Shown in pieces: positions 1 to 9,684 of a stretch of DNA of 64,000 nucleotides (position 1 is its first letter; each line of letters opens with the position of its first letter). The notes under the pieces were generated by a model. It had not been told where the DNA came from. It worked only from the letters and a program-made list of their open reading frames with translations, and searched no databases. The position numbers were made by a program, and so were the translations under genes. The stretch lies in assembly GCF_030068445.1 (NCBI RefSeq), contig NZ_JAQPOK010000079.1, positions 30,894 to 94,893 on the forward strand. Reading direction: 5' to 3'. This DNA comes from Roseofilum halophilum BLCC-M91 (GTDB taxonomy: Bacteria; Cyanobacteriota; Cyanobacteriia; Cyanobacteriales; Desertifilaceae).

Positions 1-123
1 AGTATTGTCCAAATAGCAAACTTAGTTGGAGAGAAGATTTTGCTCGAACAAATTACGGCTTTAAATAGTTCGCAGGCTCAAGATATAGATCGAGACGAAG
101 AGCGAGAAGAAATCACTTTATAG
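1..123 (+). CDS. C-terminal end of an upstream NRPS/PKS protein (partial)
   Basis: An open frame enters from the left edge and stops at the TAG at 121-123, giving 40 residues. The start, with SIVQIANLVGEKILLEQI, resembles the last helix of a carrier-protein domain. It is followed by a short acidic tail ending DEEREEITL. Acidic tails of this kind commonly end cyanobacterial NRPS and PKS subunits and act as docking peptides. The next protein begins with a TubC-like docking domain, so this is probably the subunit that hands its intermediate to the next one. The catalytic domains lie outside the window, so the assignment rests on the tail and the context only. Confidence 0.55.
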   Translation, partial: SIVQIANLVGEKILLEQITALNSSQAQDIDRDEEREEITL

Positions 124-186
124 TTGATAAAGACGAAATTACAAAAAAGCTGATTTGAACAATAAAAAATGGGAGATACTTAAGTT

Positions 187-3100
187 ATGAATCTTAAAAA
201 ATTATTATATAAAATCTCTAGCCAAGGTATTAAAGTTTGGGCAGAGGGTGATGAACTAAAAGTTAATGCTCCCAAGGGTTCCTTAACAGCAGAAATTAGA
301 GAGGTGTTATCCCAAAATAAGATTGAGTTACTACAATTGCTACAGCAAAGAAGTAGTAGTGTTAATGTTAACTCTATACCTTTAGTGCCCGTTCATAGGG
401 ATAGAAACTTTACTCTCTCCTATCAGCAAGAGCGTCTGTGGTCTGTAGCCCAACTCATGCCAGACAATGTAACGCTTAATCTATGTCAAGCAGTGCGGCT
501 TCAAGGTTTAATCAATATTCAATTGCTGCAAAATAGTTGGCAGCAAATTATCGATCGCCATGAGATACTGAGAACGAGTTTTGCTTTAGTTGAAGGGGCT
601 TTAGTTCAGGTGTCTATTCCTAAGCTAGAGGTGAGTATTGTTGTTGAAGATAATTCAAATTTAAGCGAATCTGAAATAGAAGATCTGATTGAGGAAAATA
701 TTGCCCAAGAATCTCGACGGTCTTTTGATTTAGCTCAAGCTCCATTATTCAATTTGAAATGGCTCCGGTTTGGCGATACGGATGGCGCTTTGATTTTAGT
801 GTATCATCATATTATTGGTGATGGTTTATCCATTAATTTATTAACTCAGGAACTGCTAACTTTATACGATGCTTCTTTGGAGAAAAAACCATCTCCTTTA
901 ACGGATTTGGATATTCAATATGGAGATTATGCTGTTTGGCAGCGACAGTGGTTGCAGGGAGAGGTGTTAGAAAAAGGACTCAATTATTGGCAACAGCAGC
1001 TAACTGGTGTTTCGACTTTATATCCAGTACCCGTTGATAATTTGCAACTATCATCGGGCTTTGAAAGTAACCACAAATCTTTTCAAATATCTGCTAGTAC
1101 CTGGTCTGCGGTTCAACAGTTAAGTAGTGAGTACAGTATTACTCCTGTCGTTGTCTTTCTGTCAGTCTTCTATGTCTTGATAGTTCAGTATTCTCTGAAG
1201 TCGGATATTGTTGTTGGTTTGCCCGTTTCAGGTAGAGTGCATCCCAAGCTTCAATCCGCTATTGGTTTCTTTACTGATATTATTTTACTGCGGACTCAGG
1301 TTGATGAGCATTTGGAATTTAAGGAATTACTCTCCAGAGTCAAAGAAGTTATGGTAGAAGCTTATGCTAATCAACATATTCCTCTAAATTATGTAGCAGA
1401 GTTTGTTGAACACCACACTTATCAACAATATAAGAATTTATTTCAGCTTTTCTTTGACTATATTGATTTTGGCGAAAATGCTCAAAATCATTCTAATTTT
1501 AAGGCTACGAAGATCGAGGGCAAATTGCCGACAGATATAGATTTATTTTTCACTTTATTCAAAGTCAATCAAGAGATTAAAGGAGGATTAACTTACAATG
1601 CAAACTGGTTTGAAGAGGAGACGATTATAGGTCTAATTGATTCTTACTTATTCATTCTCGAACAATGCCTTGAGACGACCGATCGGAAAGTCACTGAATT
1701 AGAACTCTCTCCACAGCTAAAGGTGCATTTCCGAGAGCTGCACAGTCAGTCAAGAAAACAGGTTCTGCTCAAAACTGCCTTAGAATCGATTCCTGAAGTT
1801 CAGGACTACGCGATTGTAACTAGGGATAATCAAGATGTGGCTTATGTAGTGGTTGCTGGTGATTTTTCTGTAGAGAAAATAGAGTCATTCCTTCAGGATC
1901 GTTTGTCTTCTGAGTTACTTCCTGCTGCTTATGTACCTGTATCTACCTTGCCTCGGACAGAATTAGGTGAAGTGGATGAAGCTGTTTTAGCTGCCATAGA
2001 AGTTATGGACGCAGATTTGATTGCCCGTTGGGAAGAAAAACTGCGTTCGTTTAGCGTCTCCGTAGGAGAATCGCACCCAGAAATAGAAGAAGCGGTAGTA
2101 ATGGTTCAGTATCATCCAGCCCCAGTGATGGGGACGCGGGGACGCGGGGACGCGGGGACGCGGGGACGCGGGGACGCGGGGACGGAGAGAGAGAGAGACA
2201 CGGGGACGCGGGGACGGGGCGACGCGGAGACAGGGAAAATTGAAATACTACCTGAAAGTTCCTTATCACCAAGCACCTCGCCTTGCCAAGTAGACGAAAT
2301 TGCTGCATCAGTAGAGTTTGAAACTTGGACAGATTTACTACCGGGAACCGATCGCCCAGCAATTCTGGGTGTTGATGGGAGAAAACCCCTGACTCATGCA
2401 GCTCTCAAAGCATTTGTCCAATCTCCACCAGACAACGCTAACCTCAGCCATTTGGGGATTGGTATTACTGAGCGTGTCTGTGCGGCAATGCCCAACGGAT
2501 CAGAAGCCGCAGTAGCATTCTTGTCTCTAGCACAGCAATGTGTCTTTGCTCCCATCAGCCTATCATTGACAGAAAAACAAGTTCTTTTTGAGTTAGAAGA
2601 TTTGAGTGCAGTGGCACTGATACTCCAAAGGGGTGAAGCTAACCAAAGGAGTAATGCCAAGTTAAAAGCCTGTGCAGAAAGCTTGGGGGTGCGTGTTATT
2701 GAGCTAATCCCCGATCCTTCAGTCTGTGGTGTGTTTACTCTGGAGGAAGTGACGGCTAGTCAGAAGGCAGAACCCACCCCTCACCCCTCCCAGGAGGGGA
2801 ATAGGAGGGAGAAACCGACTCGCGACCATGTGGCTTTGGTGTTACATACGAGTGGTACAACTAGAAAACCGAAGACAGTCCCCTTAACTCATGGGAATTT
2901 GACTGCGGGTTCTCTGACAATAAGTCGGACGATCGCTCTAACTCCAGAAGACACCTGTATCAATATTATGCCCCTGTTCCATATTCACGGTTTGTCGGTG
3001 AATATTCTGGCCTCGTTGCTCGCTGGTGCAAGTGTACTCTGCACGCCGGGATTATATGGGACAGAAAATGGGGTAGCTGATTTCTTCCGTTGGCTACAAC

Positions 3101-6100
3101 CCGGTGCAGGAGAAGGAGAGGGACATGGAGACACGGAGACACGGAGACGCGGAGACGCGGAGAATGGAAATGCTACCCCAAATTTCCCTCACCCAGGAGG
3201 AAATCAGAGAAATGTGACTTGGTACTCGGCTGTGCCTACCATGCACCAAGCTATTCTTGAATATGCAGAACAGGCGATCGCGCAAACAGGAGCAGCTCCC
3301 CAACATTCCCTCCGCTTGATCCGCAACTGTTCCGCCGCCCTACTCCCTGCGATCGCTGAACGCATGGCAAAGGCCTTTAACTGTGAAATCTTGCCGACTT
3401 ACGCCATGACAGAATCCATGCCCATTTGTAGCCCCCAACTTGGGCAAGGGTTAGCCAAACACGGTTCTGTTGGGCCAGCAGCCGGCCCCCAACTGATTAT
3501 TGGCGAGGTCAAGGAAAACGATGCAGGTCAACCCACCCTCAATGTACTGCCACCTTACTCTGAAGGGGAAGTCATGGTAAAAGGTGCTTGTGTGACAGCA
3601 GGCTACGAGTTGCGGGATTGGATGGATTACAATCCCAACGAAGAAGCTTTTATCGAGGGTTGGTTAAGGACTGGAGATAAGGGATATCTAGATGAAGACG
3701 GTTATGTATATCTGGTAGGACGGTTCAAGGAAATTATCAATCGGGCAGGCGAGAAAATCAGCCCGATGCTGGTAGAAGATGTGTTGCAGCGACATCCAGG
3801 GGTAGGTCAAGTCGTTGTGTTTGCCGCCCCCCATGAGGTTCTGGGGGAAGTCGTAGGAGCGGCGATCGTACCCGTACCTAACCAACCTCGACCCTCGTTA
3901 GCCGCCCTACGTCAGTTTGCCCTGAAGCAAAAAGAACTCGAACTTCAGTGGTTGCCAGAATGCTTAGTGTGGATGAGTGCGATTCCCAAAGGCATGACCG
4001 GTAAGCCAGCCCGAATTGGACTGGCCAAACGGTTAGGATTGCCCGTTATGGCTGCTGATGCAACGACAGCTCCGAGAACTTTCGTAGCAACAGAGGGAGC
4101 AGATGGCAAGTTTAGCTTGGAAACCATCGATAATTCTCCGGCTCAGACTGAAAATGGCCAGGGGGTTTGTCAGAAGCTCTCAAAGTTAACCGCTTATTTT
4201 ACCTCGAAAACCAAGAATTTTCCGATCGCTCAGTTGCAACAGTTGGCAGTGCGCGATCGCTTTGGTACTCCCAGCCAAATTTTACCGACTGATTTTGTGC
4301 AGTTAGAAGCATTTCCTTTAACACCAGATGGCAAAATAGACCGTAAACGGCTGCGAGAACTCGAACAACCTCAGACAGAGCAATCTCCACTAGCAGCCAA
4401 TGAAACTCAGCAAAAAATCGCCTCGATTTGGCAAGAGGTGCTTCAGCTAGAAGAAGTCGGAATCACCGATAATTTCTTTGAATTGGGAGGCAAATCAATA
4501 CTCCTCATCCAGGTCTACAGCAAACTGCGAGAAGCATTTGTCGATCTCAATGTAAAAGTGGTTGACCTGCTGACCTATCCCACCGTAGATTCCTTAAGTC
4601 GGTTTATTATCGGCGATCGGGAAGCTCAAGTCAGCAAAAAAAACCCAATCAAACCCTTCAAGCAACATCAAGATAATCGGGATATTGCCATAATTGGCAT
4701 GTCTGGACGCTTCCCAGGAGCTAAAAACCTAGAAGAATTTTGGGAAAACCTCAAAAATGGTGTAGAGTCTATCTCCTCGTTATCCGATCAACAGTTACTA
4801 AAATCTGGAGTCACGACTGAAGCACTGAATGACCCCAATTATGTCAAAGTTAACGCTCGGATTTCGGACATTGATATGTTCGATGCTGACTTCTTTAACT
4901 ACTCTCGACGAGAAGCGACAGAAATAGACCCACAACAAAGACTTTTCTTAGAATCGGCTTGGGAAGCCATAGAAAATGGGGGTTATAATCCCAAGACTTA
5001 TCAAGGTTCAATTGGAGTTTACGCCGGTGGTGGAATCCCTAGCTACTTAATCTCTTACATAGGAGAGAAAGATCTGGTCGTAATCAATAAGCGCTCCCTA
5101 GAACAACTCTTTGGCAACGACAAAGATTACCTCGCCACCAGAGCCGCTTACAAATTGAACCTCACCGGCCCAGCAATCAACGTTCAAACCGCTTGCTCAA
5201 CTTCATTAGTGGCAGTTCACTTGGCTTGCCAAAGTTTACTCAGTGGTGAATGTGATATGGCACTAGCCGGTGGTGTCTCCATCCAAGTCCCCCAAGAGGT
5301 AGGATACACCTACCAAGAAGGCATGATTTTCTCCCCAGATGGTCATTGCCGACCCTTTGATGCTAACGCTCAGGGGACAGTTTTTGGTAATGGTGTCGGC
5401 GTGGTTTTACTCAAGCCCCTCTCTCAAGCGATCGCCGACGGAGATTGTATTCAGGCAGTCATTAAGGGTTCTGCCATTAATAATGATGGCTCTTTCAAAT
5501 TGGGCTACACAGCACCGAGCGTAGACGGTCAAATCGGTGTTATTTCCAGAGCTTTGGCGATCGCTCGAATTAATCCAGAGACCATTACCTATATAGAAGC
5601 TCATGGTACTGGCACAGAATTAGGCGACCCCATTGAACTTGAAGCATTAACCAAAACCTTTTCTGAGCATACCCAGAAAAAGCAATTTTGCGCTGTAGGT
5701 TCGGTAAAGAGCAATGTAGGTCACTTGAATACAGCAGCAGGAGTGGTATCCCTAATCAAAACCGTATTAGCTCTCAAACATGGGTTAATACCACCGAGTT
5801 TACATTTTAAGCAACCATCACCCCAAATTGATTTTCCCAATAGTCCATTTTACGTCAACACCCATCTGTCTGAATGGAGTAGCAATGGTACTCCTCGCCG
5901 AGCCGGGGTAAGTTCTTTTGGTATTGGAGGAACCAATGCTCATCTAGTCCTGGAAGAAGCTCCCAGACAAGGCAACCCTCAAGATCCCTTAGAGCGTTCA
6001 GTTCATCTATTAACTCTCTCAGCCAAAACACAAAAAGCTCTTGAAGAGTTAGTCAGTCGTTATTGTGATTACCTAGGAACTCATCCAGAATCGGATCTTG

Positions 6101-8370
6101 CAGATATTTGTTACACTGCCAATACAGGAAGAGTTCACTTTAACCACAGACTAGCCGTTATAGCCAATAGCCAAACTGAATTAGCCAAAAAACTGCATCA
6201 ATTCCTAGGAGAAGATGAAGCAACAGGCATCTTTTCCAGAGAATTATCTAAAGAAATTACGGCCACAAAAGTAGCTTTCCTCTTCACAGGTCAAGGTTCC
6301 CAATACCTGAACATGGCAAGAAAGCTATATGAACAAGCCCCCGTATTCCGAGCAGCACTGGAGCAATGTAATCAAATTCTAAGTAGTTTAGAAACTTTTC
6401 AGGAAAAATCATTACTAGAAATTCTCTATCCAGCAGCTCAAGATCGGCCAAGTTCATCCGTACTAGACCAAACCGCTTATACCCAACCCGCCCTATTTGC
6501 CATAGAATACGCTCTCTTCAAATTATGGGAATCATGGGGAATCAAACCCGATGTAATTATGGGTCACAGTGTAGGAGAATATGTAGCAGCAACCGTAGCA
6601 GGAGTATTTAGCCTCGAAGATGGCCTCAAACTAATAGCCATGCGGGGACAATTAATGCAAAAGCTACCCTCCGGCGGTAAAATGGTATCTATAATGGCAT
6701 CAGAATCTCAGGTGACAGAAGCCATAAAAGAATATAGTTCCCAAGTCACCATAGCAGCAGTTAACGGACCAGAAAGTATCGTAATTTCAGGTGAAAGTGC
6801 AGCCATAGACCGTATTTGTAGTCTATTTGAATCAAAAGAAGTCACAACCAAACAACTACAAGTATCCCATGCCTTCCATTCCCCATTAATGGAACCAATG
6901 CTAACGGAATTTACAGCAGTAGCCAAAGAAATTACCTATAATCAACCGAAAATACCACTCATATCCAACGTTACAGGAAAACAAGCAGACGATAGTATTG
7001 CTTCAGCACAATATTGGGTAACTCATGTCCGTCAACCCGTAAAGTTTGTCCAAGGAATACAAACTTTGCACAAACAAGGTGCTACAATCTTCCTAGAAAT
7101 AGGGCCAAAACCGGTACTGTTAGGTATGGGTCGTCAGTGTCTTATGGGAGAAAAAAAACTATGGCTGCCCAGTTTACGTTCGGGAAAACCAGACTGGTTA
7201 CAAATGCTCCAAAGTCTGGGAGAATTGTATGTACGGGCAATCAACATTGATTGGTTAGGATTTGATCGGGATTATTACCGTCATAAGGTAGAGTTACCAA
7301 CCTACCCTTGGCAGCGAAAAAGTTATTGGATAACAGATATTCGACAACGGAAAGCTCAAGAGAAAAAGATGGTAACATCGGCAGAAAAAGTAAAACTTGA
7401 TGAACTCAATCCCCAGCTAAAGGACAAACCAATGAACGAAGATACAATCTTGCACCCACCCAAACTGAGATTATCAGATCCAGAATCAGTATATCTAGAA
7501 AGTGCTGCCCCAACTCTAGAACCTCCAGCCAAAATTGAAGTGCCGCAGTTGGTGGTTCAAGCAAAACCTGCTGATAGGGAATCTGAAAATGTAACCCAAT
7601 TGAAGAGCCTCGATACCAATCTGGCTCAAATCAAAGAAACCCTCAAAGAAAGTCTGGCAGTAGCTTTGTATGCAGAGATCAGTGAAATCGAAGAAGACCA
7701 AAAGTTTGTTGATTTAGGTTTAGACTCCATTGTGGGAGTTGAATGGATAACTGAAATTAATAAAACCTACAATTTCAATCTAAAGGCAACGAAACTATAC
7801 GATTACCCCACCTTGTTAGATTTGGCACAGTATATCGCTGACAGCCTATCAACTCAGGATAGAAAGATTGATGTCGAGCGATCGCCATCTGCCCCAACTC
7901 GAACAGCGATCGGCAAGCCATCTCTACCATCAACTCCCTCCCAGAACAATTTCTCACACATCAAAGAACTTTTGAAACAACAGTTAGCGGAAGCTCTGTA
8001 TGCGGATATCAGTGAAATTGAAGAAGACCAAAAGTTTGTCGATTTAGGTTTAGATTCTATTGTGGGAGTCGAATGGATAACTGAAATCAATAAAACCTAC
8101 AATTTAAACATCAAGGCCACAAAACTATACGACTACCCAACCTTATTAGATTTCACAAAGTATATTACCCAGGAACTTGGCGCTACCCAAGGAATCCTTT
8201 TACCAAAAGAGTATAAAAAAACCATTCAAAAAGACGATTCACCTAGAAATTCTCAAGAAGACATGGCACAAAAACTACGCTCAATATTGAAGAAAGTGGC
8301 AAACAAAGAATTAACCGTCCAGGAAGGAAATCAAATGATTCAACAAATCAAAAATCAAGCAAAAACATAG
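187..8370 (+). CDS. Hybrid NRPS/PKS: docking-C-ligase/A-PCP-KS-AT-ACP-ACP
   Basis: A 2727-residue megasynthase. Domains in order: TubC-like N-terminal docking (1-50); condensation (about 70-490, HHIIGDG at 207-213); an AMP-binding ligase (about 735-1270, with TSGTTRKPKTVPLTHG near 888, YAMTES, WLRTGDKGYLD and GRFKEIINRAGEKISP); PCP (ELGGKS, Ser1437); KS (about 1498-1920, Cys1670 in TACSTS); AT (about 2030-2330, Ser2128 in GHSVGEY, HAFHS typical of malonyl-CoA selectivity); two ACPs (Ser2514 and Ser2624); and a C-terminal docking-type helical tail. Both ACPs read DSIVGVEW. The Trp six residues after the Ser is the known mark of beta-branching ACPs. The ligase looks more like acyl-CoA or oxalate-CoA ligases than a standard amino-acid A domain, and is flanked by extra A-subdomain-like pieces (525-615 and 1345-1400). 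There is no KR, so the beta-ketone is kept for the HMGS enzymes downstream. The substrate cannot be predicted. Low-complexity repeats interrupt the ligase region. Confidence 0.93.
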   Translation: MNLKKLLYKISSQGIKVWAEGDELKVNAPKGSLTAEIREVLSQNKIELLQLLQQRSSSVNVNSIPLVPVHRDRNFTLSYQQERLWSVAQLMPDNVTLNLCQAVRLQGLINIQLLQNSWQQIIDRHEILRTSFALVEGALVQVSIPKLEVSIVVEDNSNLSESEIEDLIEENIAQESRRSFDLAQAPLFNLKWLRFGDTDGALILVYHHIIGDGLSINLLTQELLTLYDASLEKKPSPLTDLDIQYGDYAVWQRQWLQGEVLEKGLNYWQQQLTGVSTLYPVPVDNLQLSSGFESNHKSFQISASTWSAVQQLSSEYSITPVVVFLSVFYVLIVQYSLKSDIVVGLPVSGRVHPKLQSAIGFFTDIILLRTQVDEHLEFKELLSRVKEVMVEAYANQHIPLNYVAEFVEHHTYQQYKNLFQLFFDYIDFGENAQNHSNFKATKIEGKLPTDIDLFFTLFKVNQEIKGGLTYNANWFEEETIIGLIDSYLFILEQCLETTDRKVTELELSPQLKVHFRELHSQSRKQVLLKTALESIPEVQDYAIVTRDNQDVAYVVVAGDFSVEKIESFLQDRLSSELLPAAYVPVSTLPRTELGEVDEAVLAAIEVMDADLIARWEEKLRSFSVSVGESHPEIEEAVVMVQYHPAPVMGTRGRGDAGTRGRGDAGTERERDTGTRGRGDAETGKIEILPESSLSPSTSPCQVDEIAASVEFETWTDLLPGTDRPAILGVDGRKPLTHAALKAFVQSPPDNANLSHLGIGITERVCAAMPNGSEAAVAFLSLAQQCVFAPISLSLTEKQVLFELEDLSAVALILQRGEANQRSNAKLKACAESLGVRVIELIPDPSVCGVFTLEEVTASQKAEPTPHPSQEGNRREKPTRDHVALVLHTSGTTRKPKTVPLTHGNLTAGSLTISRTIALTPEDTCINIMPLFHIHGLSVNILASLLAGASVLCTPGLYGTENGVADFFRWLQPGAGEGEGHGDTETRRRGDAENGNATPNFPHPGGNQRNVTWYSAVPTMHQAILEYAEQAIAQTGAAPQHSLRLIRNCSAALLPAIAERMAKAFNCEILPTYAMTESMPICSPQLGQGLAKHGSVGPAAGPQLIIGEVKENDAGQPTLNVLPPYSEGEVMVKGACVTAGYELRDWMDYNPNEEAFIEGWLRTGDKGYLDEDGYVYLVGRFKEIINRAGEKISPMLVEDVLQRHPGVGQVVVFAAPHEVLGEVVGAAIVPVPNQPRPSLAALRQFALKQKELELQWLPECLVWMSAIPKGMTGKPARIGLAKRLGLPVMAADATTAPRTFVATEGADGKFSLETIDNSPAQTENGQGVCQKLSKLTAYFTSKTKNFPIAQLQQLAVRDRFGTPSQILPTDFVQLEAFPLTPDGKIDRKRLRELEQPQTEQSPLAANETQQKIASIWQEVLQLEEVGITDNFFELGGKSILLIQVYSKLREAFVDLNVKVVDLLTYPTVDSLSRFIIGDREAQVSKKNPIKPFKQHQDNRDIAIIGMSGRFPGAKNLEEFWENLKNGVESISSLSDQQLLKSGVTTEALNDPNYVKVNARISDIDMFDADFFNYSRREATEIDPQQRLFLESAWEAIENGGYNPKTYQGSIGVYAGGGIPSYLISYIGEKDLVVINKRSLEQLFGNDKDYLATRAAYKLNLTGPAINVQTACSTSLVAVHLACQSLLSGECDMALAGGVSIQVPQEVGYTYQEGMIFSPDGHCRPFDANAQGTVFGNGVGVVLLKPLSQAIADGDCIQAVIKGSAINNDGSFKLGYTAPSVDGQIGVISRALAIARINPETITYIEAHGTGTELGDPIELEALTKTFSEHTQKKQFCAVGSVKSNVGHLNTAAGVVSLIKTVLALKHGLIPPSLHFKQPSPQIDFPNSPFYVNTHLSEWSSNGTPRRAGVSSFGIGGTNAHLVLEEAPRQGNPQDPLERSVHLLTLSAKTQKALEELVSRYCDYLGTHPESDLADICYTANTGRVHFNHRLAVIANSQTELAKKLHQFLGEDEATGIFSRELSKEITATKVAFLFTGQGSQYLNMARKLYEQAPVFRAALEQCNQILSSLETFQEKSLLEILYPAAQDRPSSSVLDQTAYTQPALFAIEYALFKLWESWGIKPDVIMGHSVGEYVAATVAGVFSLEDGLKLIAMRGQLMQKLPSGGKMVSIMASESQVTEAIKEYSSQVTIAAVNGPESIVISGESAAIDRICSLFESKEVTTKQLQVSHAFHSPLMEPMLTEFTAVAKEITYNQPKIPLISNVTGKQADDSIASAQYWVTHVRQPVKFVQGIQTLHKQGATIFLEIGPKPVLLGMGRQCLMGEKKLWLPSLRSGKPDWLQMLQSLGELYVRAINIDWLGFDRDYYRHKVELPTYPWQRKSYWITDIRQRKAQEKKMVTSAEKVKLDELNPQLKDKPMNEDTILHPPKLRLSDPESVYLESAAPTLEPPAKIEVPQLVVQAKPADRESENVTQLKSLDTNLAQIKETLKESLAVALYAEISEIEEDQKFVDLGLDSIVGVEWITEINKTYNFNLKATKLYDYPTLLDLAQYIADSLSTQDRKIDVERSPSAPTRTAIGKPSLPSTPSQNNFSHIKELLKQQLAEALYADISEIEEDQKFVDLGLDSIVGVEWITEINKTYNLNIKATKLYDYPTLLDFTKYITQELGATQGILLPKEYKKTIQKDDSPRNSQEDMAQKLRSILKKVANKELTVQEGNQMIQQIKNQAKT
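2130..2236 (+). repeat. Tandem GGGGACGC-type repeat inside the synthase gene
   Basis: About 100 bp made of short GGGGACGCG / GGAGACACG units. It is read in frame as a Gly-Arg-Asp-Thr-rich stretch at residues about 649-684 of the NRPS/PKS protein. This repeat type is normally intergenic in cyanobacteria. The insertion lies in the linker just before the AMP-binding domain. Confidence 0.8.
2773..2811 (+). repeat. GC-rich CCCCTCACCCCTCCCAGGAG repeat, in frame
   Basis: A short segment that folds back on itself (CCCCTCCC...GGGAGG type). It is translated as PTPHPSQEGNRREKP inside the ligase domain, before the A3 motif. It looks like a dispersed intergenic repeat carried into the coding sequence without breaking the frame. 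A related short piece (TTCCCTCACCCAGGAGG) is at 3182-3198. Confidence 0.55.
3121..3170 (+). repeat. Second tandem GGAGACACGGAGACGC repeat inside the synthase gene
   Basis: A run of GGAGACACG / GGAGACGCG units of the same family as the copy near 2.2 kb. It encodes HGDTETRRRGDAEN within the ligase domain at residues about 979-992. The reading frame is kept on both sides and conserved adenylation motifs follow at once. Confidence 0.75.
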
Positions 8371-8422
8371 TACGATCTTTCAGGAAGATTTGATAAATCT
8401 ATAATAAATCAGGAGTGAAATC

Positions 8423-9682
8423 ATGCAAAAAGTTGGAATTGAAGCCCTAAATATATATGGAGGTTCGGCTAAAATCGATGTGCGAATGTTGGGCGAAGCA
8501 CGTCAGTTAGACATGACTCGCTTCGATAATCTAATGATGAAAGAAAAGGCAGTAGCGATGCCTTTTGAAGACCCAGTTTCTTATGCCATTAATGCAGCCA
8601 AACCCATTATTGATAGCCTCAGCAATCTGGAAAAACAACAAATCAAAATGGTGATAGCTTGTACTGAGTCTGGCATTGATTTTGGTAAATCTATCAGCAC
8701 TTATGTTCAAGATTATTTGGGGCTAAGTCGTAACTGCCGAATGTTTGAGATTAAGCAAGCTTGCTACGCAGCTACAGCAGGCTTACAGATGGCATTCAAT
8801 TTAATTTTATCCCAAACCTCTCCAGGGGCTAAAGCTTTAGTTATAGGAACTGATATATCCCGGTTTATTGTCACAAAGGGAAGAGAAGCTATCAACGAAG
8901 ATTGGTACTTTGCCGAATCAAGTAGTGGTGCTGGAGCAGTCGCTATGTTAGTCAGTGAAGTTCCTAAAATTTTCCAAGCTGATGTAGGATGTAATGGTTA
9001 CTATGGCTATGAAGTCATGGATACTTGTAGACCTAACCCAGACTCAGAAGCAGGAGATGCAGACTTATCCTTGCTATCCTACCTAGATTGCTGTGAAAAT
9101 GCCTATCAGCAGTATCAAGATCGGGTAGAAGGAGTAGATTACCAAAAAACTTTTGATTACTTAAACTTTCATACTCCCTTTGGAGGGATGGTAAAAGGCG
9201 CTCACCGAAGTATGATGCGTAAGTTGAAAAGAGCCAAACCGGTGGAGATTGAAGAAGACTTTCAAAAACGGGTGATGCCAGGATTAATCTATTGCCAACA
9301 AGTAGGAAATATCATGGGAGCAACCGTATTTTTATCCTTAGCTAGTATGATAGACAATGCAGATTTTAGCAAACCTCGACGGATAGGCATATTCTCTTAT
9401 GGATCGGGTTGTTGTTCAGAATTTTATAGTGGAGTTGTTGCCCCAGAAGCAAAGGAAATTCAAGCTCAACAAAACATTTCATCACAATTAGCAACGCGCT
9501 ATTCTTTAAGCATGGAAGAATATGAGCAGTTACTGAATTATAGTTCGACAGTTGCCTTTGGCACTAGAAATGTGACTTTAGATTACAAACTCTTTCCTAG
9601 TGTATGGAAACAAATTGAAGGCAAAGGTCGCTTAGTGCTGAAACAAATCAAAGACTTTCACCGAGAATATGAATGGGTATAG
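8423..9682 (+). CDS. HMG-CoA synthase-like enzyme of a polyketide beta-branching cassette
   Basis: A 419-residue HMGS-family protein of the PKS type (CurD-like). It should condense an acetyl group carried on a small ACP with the beta-ketone of the ACP-bound chain. Catalytic residues are visible: Glu82 in ACTESG, Cys114 in KQACYAA, and His250 in NFHTPFGG. The length matches the family. A Shine-Dalgarno AGGAG precedes the ATG, 53 bp after the synthase. The downstream ECH1 gene is almost contiguous, so the genes are surely co-transcribed. The tandem beta-branch ACPs just upstream are the likely acceptor. The donor ACP and decarboxylating KS are at 38.8-40.4 kb. Confidence 0.93.
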   Translation: MQKVGIEALNIYGGSAKIDVRMLGEARQLDMTRFDNLMMKEKAVAMPFEDPVSYAINAAKPIIDSLSNLEKQQIKMVIACTESGIDFGKSISTYVQDYLGLSRNCRMFEIKQACYAATAGLQMAFNLILSQTSPGAKALVIGTDISRFIVTKGREAINEDWYFAESSSGAGAVAMLVSEVPKIFQADVGCNGYYGYEVMDTCRPNPDSEAGDADLSLLSYLDCCENAYQQYQDRVEGVDYQKTFDYLNFHTPFGGMVKGAHRSMMRKLKRAKPVEIEEDFQKRVMPGLIYCQQVGNIMGATVFLSLASMIDNADFSKPRRIGIFSYGSGCCSEFYSGVVAPEAKEIQAQQNISSQLATRYSLSMEEYEQLLNYSSTVAFGTRNVTLDYKLFPSVWKQIEGKGRLVLKQIKDFHREYEWV

Positions 9683-9684
9683 CT

